Positions 20,801 through 31,228 of a stretch of 64,000 bases of DNA are shown piece after piece (position 1 is the stretch's first letter; every line of letters begins with the position of its first letter). The stretch spans positions 62,001 through 126,000 of the forward strand of contig QPMI01000507.1 of assembly GCA_004431415.1 (NCBI GenBank), in the 5' to 3' direction. The DNA is from Cyanophora paradoxa. Lineage: Eukaryota > Glaucocystophyceae > Cyanophorales > Cyanophoraceae. The position numbers and the translations under genes are program-made. The notes beneath the pieces were generated by a model. That model had not been told where the DNA came from. It did not search any database and was given only the letters and a program-made list of their open reading frames with translations.

Positions 20801-23078
20801 TCATATGAGCTTGCAGTGCTGCCTGACGAGGCGGGCCGTGGGGAGGGCGCGGGCCACGGCCTCCCGCACGGCGCCCCACCGGCCCTCCAGCCTCCAGATC
20901 GGCATGGACACGTTCCTCACGTTCAAGTGGACCTGCGAGCACCCTCAATGCAAGCCGCGCCGAGGGCGGCGCCCCGCTCGGCCCGGGCCCGGGATGGATG
21001 CGGAGGCGGACCGCGACGTCCCCCGTGGAGCAGCCGGCGAAGGCGGAGAGGCCCTCCAGGCGGCTCTGGTTTCCCTCGACGTCCTCGTCGAACAGGACAA
21101 CACGGAGGGCGAGGCTGCGGGGCGGGGCGCCCACCAGCGCCGCAGCGACCTCCGCGTATCTCGCGACTTTGTAGCCTACATCGATTTGGAGGGAGAGGCG
21201 CCCCCGGGCCGCGCTGGTCAGCCGCGCCAGCGCCGGGAGCGCCTCCTGAGGCGGCGCCGTGTCTGTCGCGCCCTAAGGCTAAAAAGCACACCGTACAAGC
21301 AGGAACAAGCAGAAACAAGTAGCGCACCGATAAGAAGCTGGAGGTCGGTCAGCGACGACGAGCGCTCAAAGGCGACCGCGAGGCCGTTCAAGCGAGCGGA
21401 GAGGCCTTGCTGATAATTATTGAGGCTGAGCGGCCCCAGGCTCTTGAGGGCCCGGATGGAGCCCAGCGCCGCCAGATCAGCCTCGCCCACGCTTGAGCAG
21501 AGCTGTGGAGCAAGGCTGTCGGGGCAGGCGGAGGCGGGTTCGGGGATGGACAGGTCGATCGGCAGGGGCGGACCTCGAACGAGGGAGTTGCCTGGAGTCG
21601 CTGGAGGGCGGGAAAGCGGTCGAGGGCGCGCAGGGTTGGGAGGGCGAGGTCTGGCAGTCGCGAAATCGTCGACCAGTCCAGCACGAGCCTGAGCCCCGCG
21701 CGGTCAACCAGCCGCGGGCGCCGATGCGGACGAAAGCCTCCGCGAGGAGGGGTACGCACTCCTTGAGGGACAGGGCGGCGGGGCCGGAGGCGAGGGCCTC
21801 GATCAGAGAATCTGGGCTTTCGAGCCATTGCACCGAGCCGTTCATCGCCTGGAGGTACTCGAGAGAGGGGAAGACGGCCATAGCCTCGCCAATCTCCTCG
21901 TCTGGATCGCCCTTGTACCGTACCTCCAGCTGCGGAACACGTCGAAGCTGCTCGAGGGCGGTGCGGGCGACGAGGGGAAGGAAAGGCGCACCCGCCTGAG
22001 GCGCGGGAAGCAGCGGGCGAGGGCCTCCGCGTCGGGCCGGCCGGGGAAGCAGCAGAGGGCTCTGCAGGAGAGGCTCTCGAGGTTCGGGAAGAGCAAGGGC
22101 CGGAGGACCGGGTCGACCCCGAGGTAGAAGAAAGAGCAGTCGGGGTCGCAGGACTCTCCGCCCCGCAGCGCGAGGCTGCGGAGCGAGGGGCCGACCGCGG
22201 CGCCCGGCGGTGCGAGGGCGTCCAGAAGGTCCGCGAGGCAGCAGTACGGGGCGCACGAGCAGTCCACGTCGACCTCGCCCAGGCCCCCGCCGCCGGAGCC
22301 GCTCGCCGCGCCGGCGGCAGCCGAGAAGGCTGTGAGGAGGGAGAGAGTGTACCACCACGCTTCGCCGTAACCATCCTCAGTAGTGGGCGTGATCTCAAGG
22401 CGCAGTGACGCGCCGGGAGCGACGCGGATGCGCCGCCCACCCATGCGGGAATCGTCCTCATGGCACCGAGTCGCGAGCCACCTAGTGACCTCCGCGCGCG
22501 CATGCTCAGCGTCATCCAGCCGGCTCCAGTCCAGGCCTTGGCCGCCGAGCAGGAGGCCCGCCAGCTCGTCCGCGCGCTCCGGTTGCAGCTTGACGTCGAG
22601 CCGGCACCAGCGAATCGCTTCGACCGCGTCTCGCCAGCGGCGGCAGACGGCACGCGCGGCGGCGGCGGCCTGCAGGCCCAGGCGCTCAAGAATTCCCGAG
22701 AGAATCGAGTCCGGCAGCTGATCGATCAGTGCCGGTTCGGCTTCAGGCTCTCCCGATCCCGCAGTACTAGTCTCCGTCTCCTGTTGTGAGCTAGCGCTCG
22801 GCGGCGGGTCTGTCCTCCTTCGCTTGCCGGCGCCAGGTCCAGAGGCGGCCGCGGTGGCGCTGCCCTCCGCGACCGATGCGCATGCCACGAGTGCTGTGCC
22901 CGCAGCTGCGTCCAGCAGCGACGCTACCGCGTCCACGAGCGTCCGCTCACCGCTCCTGTGCGCGTACTCCCGGAGCCGGTCGTACAAGCCTGCGCGTTCA
23001 CCTCAGCTTTGTCGCCTGCGCTTACGCGTTCGCAATACTTCGCGCACCTGCAGGCATCTCGAAGCCACGCAACTTCAT
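20801..23078 (-). CDS. F-box protein with LRR-like C-terminus, paralog 2
   Basis: Inverted copy of the 14245 family. The ATG 23078 gives MKLRGFEMPA; the 58-nt intron 22990-23047 joins to GLYDRLREYAHRSGERTLVD. The linker (GAGKRRRTDPPPSASS) and F-box (IDQLPDSILSGILERLGLQA; RAVCRRWRDAVEAIRWCRLD) are intact. The central block (DCSCAPYCCLADLLDALAPP; CDPDCSFFYLGVDPVLRPLL) is nearly identical to paralog 1, while the C-terminal exon (WGAVREAVARALPTARLV) matches paralog 3 better. It ends RQHCKLI with its stop at 20801-20803. The same SCF adaptor role is inferred. It diverges from the SEC14-like gene with 209 bp between ATGs. Confidence 0.82.
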
Positions 23079-23287
23079 CCCGGGCGCTAGCGCAAGAGAA
23101 CGCTGTGTGAAGAAGGTGCTGCCGTGCAACCGCAGCGCTAGCGGCGAAAAACACGGCGAAAGTGTACCCCAGCGAAGACAAGGGGTACACTGAGATCAGA
23201 CTAGGCGCTGCTTCGGCTCAGCTAGCGGGCGCGGAAACCAGTAGAGAGCGGAGCGCACGTGCCCGAGTGATCGCAAGGGCCGTCGCG

Positions 23288-24501
23288 ATGGATGTCCGCT
23301 CGCTGTACTCGCCGGAGCAGATCCAAATCCTGGAGCAGTTCCGCTCGAGGCTGGGCGACCTCACTCCAGAGCAGAAGCGGTTTTGCGACGATGCATGCCT
23401 CTTCCGGTGTGTTCCCTTTCCCCAACGACTCCCGCCCTGGCCGTTGTGGACCCTCGTGATGCGCCGCACCAGGTACCTGCGTGCCCGCGAATGGAAAATC
23501 CCCAAGTCGGAGACCCTTCTCCGCGAGACGCTGCAGTGGCGTGCGGAGAACAGGCCCGAGCTGCTCCGCTGGCAGGATGTCGAGGAGGGCGCTCGAACTG
23601 GAAAGCTGTGCGTTGCCTTTTAGCGGGGGTTGCCATCTCCTGTCCGTTCTCACGCCTCTTGCTCAGCTTCCGGTGGGGCTACGACAAGGAGGGCCACCCC
23701 ATCATCGTGCTCCGCCCCCGCTTCGAGAACCTGAAGGATTCCTCGCGCGAGAGCGAGCTAAAAGTGAAGCTCCTCAGTGAGTCTAGTCTTTCGATGCCGG
23801 CAGCGCGCGGTGCGGCGTGCACAGCGCTAACAGGTTCCGCGCAGCCTACACCGTCGAGCGCGCGATTGCGTCTATGCCCCCGGGCGTCGAGAAGATGGTG
23901 CTTATGATCGACTTCAAGGGCTACAGCTCCAGCAATGCCCCCGACATGAAGGTGCGGTCGTGTGGCCCGGCCCGCGCGCGCCTCCCCGCTGACGCGCCGT
24001 GTCGTGCAGACGACCAAGGCGTCGATCGCCGTGCTCAGCAACTATTACCCTGAGCGCCTCGCGCGTGCCGTCGCCTGCGACCCGCCCTGGTTCGCGCCGG
24101 CTGCCCCCGCACCCGAACACGCCTCTCACGGTACCTCGCCGCGATCGCAGGTACTTCAACACCTTCTGGTCGCTCGTCAAGCCGTTCGTCGATCCGGTCA
24201 CGCGTCAGAAGGTGCGGCGTCGGTTCTTGGCGGTTGGGCGAGCGCTGATGCATTCCGCGCAGCTCGTGTTCAAGAAGTCGGACAAGCCGTGGGACTCGGT
24301 CTGGCAGGTCATTCCCAGGTTAGCTTTACCGTCCACACTTGCGCAGCGCGGGGCCGGAGTGAGCGTCTTGTGCACGGCAGGGATCAGCTGCAGAGCTGGG
24401 CCCAGGGCAGCGCTGCGTTCGAGTACGACCACTCCTCGTACAGCGCCCAGATGGCGGAGGAGGACATCTGGTACAGGGAGCGCCAAGGCATTGCGGGCTG
24501 A
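23288..24501 (+). CDS. SEC14-like / CRAL-TRIO lipid-transfer protein
   Basis: Cytosolic phospholipid-exchange protein of the SEC14 family. The start ATG 23288 gives MDVRSLYSPEQIQILEQF. The N-terminal CRAL-TRIO-N helices (LTPEQKRFCDDACLFR) join across an intron to YLRAREWKIPKSETLLRETL and QWRAENRPELLRWQDVEEGA. The lipid-binding core follows: RWGYDKEGHPIIVLRPRFEN, VEKMVLMIDFKGYSSSNAPD, IAVLSNYYPERLARAVACDP, PWYFNTFWSLVKPFVDP and VTRQKV. Every one of about seven introns gives an in-frame join, and W-YFN is rebuilt exactly across the one ending at 24149. It ends AEEDIWYRERQGIAG with its stop at 24499-24501. The bound lipid is not predictable. The GatA gene follows on the same strand 234 bases later. 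Confidence 0.92.
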
Positions 24502-24735
24502 GCGCCCCGCGAGGTGGCCCCCGCGAGGTGGGCCGCGCGCAACAGCAGATGTGATTGATACTTGTACCTACGCTCCTGTACATTGAGCCGAATTCAAACC
24601 TGCATTATCATGACATCGCACTCGTAGCTATAGCCGTCCGCTGAAGCTAATCAAGGATTGAGGTGCGGGTTGCTTGGTAGGCCGAGGGGGGGACGTCAGC
24701 TAAAGCTCAACGAGGGGCGGCCGGGCGCGGCCGTC

Positions 24736-26807
24736 ATGCACCGATGCGGCGCCGGCCGGGCGCTGGCCCTCTCTGCAGGCGCGCACTCGCGTCGTCAGCT
24801 GCACGCAACTGCGGCGCGCTCGTCGGCATCGTCGGCGGGGCCGGCCGAGTCTGCGGTGGCGGACAGCATCCGAGCAGCGCGGCTGCACCTGGCGCAAGGG
24901 TTGAACGCGTTCACGCACATTCGCGATGAGGAAGCTCTGGCAGAGGCGCGTGAGCTGGATCGTGCCCCGGCCTCGTCCGGTGCGCTGTGGCTTCGCAGCG
25001 ACCAAGCGCTGCGCCAGCTAAGGCGCGCGCGCTCGCCCCGCAGCGCTGCCGCTGCGAGGGTTCACCGTGGCGGTCAAAGACAACTTCTGCGTCCGCAACA
25101 CGCCGACGACGGCCGCGTCACGGATGTTGAAAAGCGCGAGCTGCTGCGTCGACCCTCGGCGACCGCGCTGATCCCGGGCGACCGCAGACTTTGTCGCGCC
25201 CTACGACGCGACCGTGGTGAAGCGGCTGCGGGATGCCGGCGCCGTCGTCATCGGCAAGACGAACATGGATGAGTTCGGCATGGGGTGCGCGGGCAGCATC
25301 CTCCGCCTCTGCGCCCTCGGCTCCGTCTCATGCTTCCCTGCAGCTCTTTCAACATGCACAGCGTCCACGGGCCCTGCTACAGCCCGCTCGCGCCTCGCGG
25401 GGAGAAGCCGGGGACGCGCCTCGCGGGCGGCTCGTCGGGCGGCAGCGCGGCGGCCGTGGCGGCGGGCGCCTGCAGAGCGTGCGCATTCTCTCGAATTCTT
25501 CGTTCAAATTCGATCTGCCTTGCTGAGCCCCGGGGGGCAGAGCGCTGGCGTCGGACACGGGCGGCTCGGTCCGCCTCCCGGCCGCCTTCTGCGGTGCGCC
25601 AGCGCCGGCTCCCGGGGCCCTTGCGCGCCGGCGAGCGAGCCGGGGCGCAGGGGTGGTGGGGCTGAAGCCGACGTATGGGCGCGTGTCGCGGCACGGGCTG
25701 ATCGCGTACGGCTCGTCGCTCGACTGCCCCTCCATCGTCGCCCGCTCCGTCGAGGACGCCGCCCTGCTCCTCGGTGCGCCCCTCCCCAGCGGTCCTCCTC
25801 GAGCTTCAGCTGGGCCTAAGGTTCCCCCCTCAGACGCCGTGGCGGGCCCGGACGAGATGGACCCGACGTGCGTGGACTCGCCGGCGCACGAGGCGGCCGC
25901 CCCGTCCCTCTCGCGGCCCCTCGCCGGCCTCACCGTCGGCATCCCCGCCGAGCTCCACGTCAAGGAGCTCCCCGAGCCGGCCCTCCGGGCGTGGCGCGCC
26001 GCGGCCGGGCGGCTGCGCGCGGCCGGCGCGCGGGTGGCCGCCGTCTCGCTGCCGCACACGCGGGCGGCGCTGCCGGCGTACTACATCCTCGCCTCCGCCG
26101 AGGCCTCCTCCAACCTCGCCCGCTACGACGGCGTCCGCTACGGTGCCGGCCCCCGCCCCCGCCCCCCTCCCCCTCGTCTCACGCCGCCCAGGGCACCGCG
26201 AGGAGGGCCCGCCCGGGGCGAGGGGCGGGCGGGCGGTGCTGGAGGGGTACGCGGCGACGCGGAGCGCAGGGTTCGGGCCGGAGGTCCGCCGCCGCATCCT
26301 CACCGGCGTCTTCGTCCTCTCCTCCTCGTCCGCCCCGCCCCGCCGCGCCGCGCCCGGCCCCCGGCCTCACGGGCGCCGCTCAGGGCGTTCCACGTGTACT
26401 ACGAGCGGGCGCAGCGGGTGCGGGCGCTCGTAGCGCGCGACTTCGAGGCCGCCTTCGCCGCCGGCGTCGACCTCCTCCTCTGCCCCGCCGCCGTCTCCGG
26501 CCCGCCCACGCCGGCCGCCGCCGCCGAGGAGGCCCGGCAGCCGGCGCGCGCCTTCCTCGCCGACGTGATGACGATCCCGGCGTCTCTGGCGGGCCTCCCC
26601 GCGGCCTCGCTGCCCGTGCCGGGGGCGGAGTGGGCGGACGGCCTGCCCGTCTCCGTGCAGCTCGTGGGGCGCCCCTTCCGCGAGGCCGCCCTCCTCCGCG
26701 CCGCCCGCGCCCTCGAGGCCGCCCCCGCCCCGCCCCCGCTAGCCCGCCGCCGCCCTGAAAAAGCTGCTCTACACCATTCTCTACAAGTACACGGCGCGCT
26801 CCACGTG
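24736..26807 (+). CDS. GATA/QRSL1: GatA, glutamyl-tRNA(Gln) amidotransferase subunit A, organellar
   Basis: Amidase subunit of the organellar GatCAB enzyme that converts Glu-tRNA(Gln) to Gln-tRNA(Gln). The start ATG 24736 gives [20 protein letters not shown], a basic targeting-like N-terminus. The Ser-cis-Ser-Lys amidase triad is intact: Lys in [11 protein letters not shown], cis-Ser in [14 protein letters not shown] and the nucleophile region in [14 protein letters not shown]. Other landmarks: [100 protein letters not shown] and [20 protein letters not shown]. The 3' end is not resolved. The catalytic frame stays open past 26758 into the convergent cryptochrome gene, while a +1 frame gives [16 protein letters not shown] and a stop near 26807, which I use as a provisional end. 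Confidence 0.85.
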
Positions 26808-26900
26808 AGCGGCGAACGGGGATTGTACACGGGGCGCTCTGCGGCCGGCCGCGGGGCGAGGTCACCTCCGCGGTGGCGGCGCCGGGCGGGGCGCGGTCGC

Positions 26901-28963
26901 TTACGCGGCGACGAGCTCCGCCGGGGCGGCGGCGGCCGCCGCAGCGGGCGCGGCGGCAGCGCCCTCCTTCGAGAACCTGCGCGCGCGTGCGTGCGCGTTA
27001 GCCCAGGGCGGAGGCGGCCCGCGGGAGGAGGCCGCCGGCCCTCGCACCGGGTCATCCTGTCGGCGGGGGGCGTCAGTGGGCTGGGCATGAAGGGCGAGGG
27101 GGGCACGAAACGCACTTGGCGTTGCCGTACTTCTTGGTGATGAAGCGGAAGAAGTCGCGCCTGGGGGGTTCGAGCCGGGGTGAGCCCGCGGGGGTACGAG
27201 GAAAAGGAAGGAAGGGGCGGGGCGGACCAGACGAGCTCGTAGTAGACGGAGCCGGTGCGGGGCTCCTGGGCGCACTTGGCGCGGACGTCCTCGTAGATGC
27301 GGCGGGGCGAGAGGCAGCCGAGCGCCAGCCACGGGCTGATCTTGCACGAGAAGTCCGGCACCAGGCTGCGCGGGGAGCGCCTTGAGCAAGGGCGACGGTG
27401 CGGCGGCAGGAGCGGCCGGCCGGCCGGGCGGGCGCGCCTGGCGGTGGACTTGTCGTCGAGCTTGACGGTGGCGCCTTCAGTGCGCTGCGGCCCCTCCGCC
27501 AGGTACTGCTCCAGGCGCCGCACCGCCTCCGTCTCCCCGCCGATGAACGACGAGAGCGGCGCCGACATGCCCGCCGGCGGCTCCGAGAGGCCCAGCTCCT
27601 GCAGCGTCGGCACGGCACCCTGCCCGGCCGTGAGCTGCGGCAGCTGCTTCATCAGCTCCGGTGCCGCGATCGGCTTGCGGATCGAGCCGCCGGCCTGCGC
27701 GCGGGCGGCGTCAGCTGCGCGGGCCGGGCCGGACGCAGCGGGCGCTCGGGTCGGCCGCGTGCCTCGACGGAGCGGCGGAAGTCGGTGTAGACGTCGGGCA
27801 TGGTGTCCACAGAGAACGGCAGGTCGTTCTCGTGGTAGAGCGTGTTGCCCCAGAAGGCGCGCAGGACCATGCCCTGCGCCGCCGCCACCCCCGCTCGACG
27901 CTGCACTTTGCGGGAGGCGCGGGGGCGGGCGGGCGCGCCTGGTTCTTGAGCTTGGCGATGACGGCGTTCTCGACCTCCTGCTCCTCGAAGGTGACCTCCT
28001 TGTGGCAGTACACGGCGGTCGCCTTGAGCTCGCGGCAGAGCTTGGGCAGCTCCTCCTCCGGGATGCCGTGGCGGATGACGAGGCCCGAGCCGATCGACTC
28101 CAGCGTCGCCCGCAGGTCCTGCACCGACTCGACGAGGAACTTGGCGCGGTAGCTGCGCGGCACAACCGGTCAGGGTGCGGCACCAGGGCAGGGCGACGGG
28201 GCCACGGATGATCCAGAGAGGTAGGAGAAATGAAAGAGAATGAAAGCACCGGCCAGTCTTCTCGAAGCCGAACGACGTCTTGCCGAACTGGCGCGGGTCA
28301 AAGCAGAAGACCGGAACGACGGTGCTCGCGTTCTCCAGGGCCTCGTGCAGGGCAGCGTGGTCGTGAATGCGAAGGTCGTTGCGGAACCAAACGAGAACCT
28401 GCCCGCGGCGTCAGATCGCGGCGGCGGGAAGCGAGCGGCCGCGGACGGACGGTGCCCTTCTTGCCGCTCCGCGGTTGGTCATTGGCGTGGCCGCTGGCGC
28501 GCTGAAGGACGAGCTCGTTGATGGGGGTGGAATCGGCGACCGCCTTGAACGGGGTGGCAAAGGAGATCGAGGTGGGGGCGAGGCCGACGGTGGCAAGCTG
28601 CGTAAGCTGCTTGTAGCTCGCCTTGGCGGGGGACGCCTCGATGATATCGCCGATCGAGATGTTGCCCGGCTGGAATGACGGCAGGTCCACCACGTTGGGC
28701 GCGCGGCCGGCGCACAGCTGAGTGAGCTGCGTCGTGGGCAGCGGCGGGAGGATGCAGCGACGGGACTTCGATGCGACGAACACAGCGTTCTCGCGCACGG
28801 CGAACGCCTTCTCGACATCGTAGCGCGGCAGACGCCACATGTAGAACTGCACGCGCAGGCTGGAGAACCCATCGAACGCGAGATCGCGCAGCTCAAGCTG
28901 GTCCGCCGCCTGAGAAGACCGCGGCAGGCCGATCGGCGCAATGAATGCCTGCTGCTGCGCCAT
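26901..28963 (-). CDS. DASH-type cryptochrome/photolyase homologue with shortened FAD domain
   Basis: Blue-light photoreceptor / photolyase-family flavoprotein. The start ATG 28963 gives MAQQQAFIAPIGLPRSS. About 170 residues of unassigned N-terminus (ADQLELRDLAFDGFSSLRVQ) precede the photolyase alpha/beta domain, which starts VLVWFRNDLRIHDHAALHEA after an intron. It continues VVPVFCFDPRQFGKTSFGFE, KFLVESVQDLRATLESIGSG, LVIRHGIPEEELPKLCRELK and RAFWGNTLYHENDLPF. The FAD-domain start is DASH-like: DFSCKISPWLALGCLSPRRI and RDFFRFITKKYGNAK. The gene then ends with a short Ala-rich exon (FSKEGAAAAPAAAA) and a stop at 26901-26903. The usual C-terminal ~200 residues, which contain most FAD and DNA contacts, are absent. 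It may be a truncated gene, a degenerate copy or a mis-assembly. Confidence 0.8.
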
Positions 28964-29152
28964 GGTTGTCGAGCCGATCGAAGCCACCAAACTGGCGTAC
29001 CCGTCGAGAAACAAGCCACTCGCTCCGCAGCCTCGGCCGGGCGTCCGCTAGCAACGAATTCGAGCCAGGTGGCTGGAGACGTTCGATCGCGCTCGCACAA
29101 CCCAGCCAGCCGCCGCCTTCGAGTTTGTAGTTCGCACTAGCTATAGTTTCCG

Positions 29153-30863
29153 ATGGCTCAGGTCTCTCCAAGCTCGCTCGGCAAGCGCTCCACAGCCGAA
29201 GAAGCGAGTGCGGGGATCGATCTCAGCGGCCGCGTCGCCGTCGTCACTGGCGCGTGCGTGGCCGAAGCCCGCGCTCGCTTTTGAGCTGCTAGCGCGCAGA
29301 TCCGCAACCGGCTGCCTATATCACTAGCTGCGTTCTGTTCTAAGCTTTTTGCGAACCGGAAACCTCGAGCTCCCCCACGCGACGGCTCCGCGTATATATC
29401 GAGCGCAACGCACGTGCTGATTGACCCGCGCTGTTGCGCTCAGCAACGGCGGGATCGGCGAGGAGACGGCACGCGTTCTCGCTCTCCGCGGCGCGCACGT
29501 GATCATAGGTCAGTGGAGGCCGCGCGCCGGCTGTCCGCGCCTCGTCGAATTCTTGAAGCTGAAGGCTTGGCTTCCTGATAACGTTTGCCTGTCGCAGCTG
29601 GCCGGAACAAGGAGCAGGGGGAGGCCGTCGCGCGGGCGATCAATGAGCACGTCCGCGCCCGCGGCTCTTCCGGGCGCGCGGAGGTGATGCGCCTCGATCT
29701 GGCAAGGTCCGTCCGCTGCGCACTCGGCCTGTGTCCACGCCGGCGCCCCTTCCTGACGGCGTCCTTGCCGGGAGCAGTCTGCAGTCCGTTCGCCAGTTCG
29801 CCGACGATTTCAACGCGAAGAACCTCCCCCTGCACATCCTGGTCCGCGGCCTCGAATCCCATTCGCCTGGCCGTCTATGCGCCCCTCGGGACTCCCGATG
29901 CGAAGCGGCCCGCAGGTCCTCAACGCGGGCTGCTGGAAGGGCAAGCAGCGCGAGACGACGGCCGACGGCTTCGAGGCCACCTTCGGGTGCGGTGTAGCCC
30001 CGCCCGCCACCGTCGCCCTCGCAAGACGCCGTACCCGCGCAGGACAAACCACCTCGGGCACTTCCTTCTGGCGAACCTCCTGGAGGGGCGGCTCCGCTCC
30101 TCGGCCCCGGCCCGCGTCGTCGTCCTCAGCAGCCTGCTTCACAAGCGCGGTGCGCGCGTCCCCCCCGGCCCCGCCGCCCCTCGCCCACCCCGCCGCCCCT
30201 CAGGCAAGATGGACTTCAACAACCTCATGCTGGAGACGGATTACGAGCCGAGGAAGGCGTACAACAACGTGCCCCCCGCTCCGCTCACCTCCCGGACCCG
30301 CCTGGGCTGACGCCGGCGCCGCAGTCGAAGCTCGCCAACGCACTCTTCGCCATCGAGTTTAATAGGCGTCTCGCCGGCTCGGGCGTCGTCTGCAACGCGC
30401 TCCACCCGGGTCCGCCCGGCCCGGCCCGCCCCGCCGGCGCGGCCGCGCTGAGCGGCCTCCCTCCCCGGGGCGGCAGGCGTCATCCGGACGGGCCTGGCGC
30501 GCAACTTCAACCAGTGCCTCGTCAGCGTCTACTTCTGCCTGGGCGCCTGGTGGATGAAGACCGTCCCGCAGGCCCGCCCGCCGCCCCGCCTCCTGGCCGC
30601 CAGCCCTCTCACTCTGGGTGCGCGCGCAGGGCGCGGCGACGAGCGTGTTCGTGGCGACTGCGCCCGCGTACGCCGCGCGCGGGGGGCTCTACTTCGGCGA
30701 CTGCAAAGTGCGCGGCTCGAGCCTCTGGACCCTGCAGCTGTGGCGCAGCTGCCAACTCTATCTGCGCGCGCAGGAGGAGGAGTTCGCGCCGCAGGCGCTG
30801 GACGAGGGCGACCAGAAGCGCCTCTGGGAGGTCAGTGAGCGCCTTGTCGGCCTCAGGCGGTAG
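29153..30863 (+). CDS. Short-chain dehydrogenase/reductase (RDH/WWOX/POR-like)
   Basis: Classical Rossmann SDR. The start ATG 29153 gives [19 protein letters not shown], then [15 protein letters not shown] ~190-nt intron joins to [20 protein letters not shown], rebuilding the TGxxxGIG cofactor loop. Next: [37 protein letters not shown], then LHILVLNAG with the NAG motif restored by splicing. [11 protein letters not shown] and [20 protein letters not shown] follow, then the catalytic Ser strand [12 protein letters not shown] and the Y-x-x-x-K motif in [20 protein letters not shown]. The C-terminus is [14 protein letters not shown] and [14 protein letters not shown], stop 30861-30863. It is similar in layout to retinol dehydrogenase and protochlorophyllide reductase relatives, but no distinguishing motif is present, so the substrate is left open. 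Confidence 0.9.
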
Positions 30864-31228
30864 CGCCCGCAGGCCCGCAGCTTCGACGTTGCTTTGTGCT
30901 GTGTATGCGAGCTCTATGCGAGCTCTAAGATTGCGGAGCAGGGAAGCTTTATCGCAGCTAGCTAGCCGCCGCTAGCCCGGCCTAGCCGCTAAACGGGGGT
31001 AGCATGCACTTCGTTCGCACAGAAATGGTCGGGTTCAACGTCCTCGTGGCGCAGCCGGGGGCGCGTACATCACCGTCTTTCCTCTCGGGAGTGTGTGGAG
31101 GACGCGTTTGTAGCTCGCGCGTCGTCGCGAGGTCGGTCTTGATCTTTCGCGTTCGCTGGCCCCGCTGACCGCCACCGCGCTGCAGCAGCACTCGGAGAGG
31201 GCAACGCTACAGCTTCCATGGCGAACCA
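30864..31228. other. Intergenic region, SDR / mTERF
   Basis: 365 bases between two same-strand genes, with agctagctag and gcgagctctatgcgagctct direct repeats near 30905-30930. It should hold the SDR 3' UTR and mTERF promoter. No gene seen. Confidence 0.55.
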
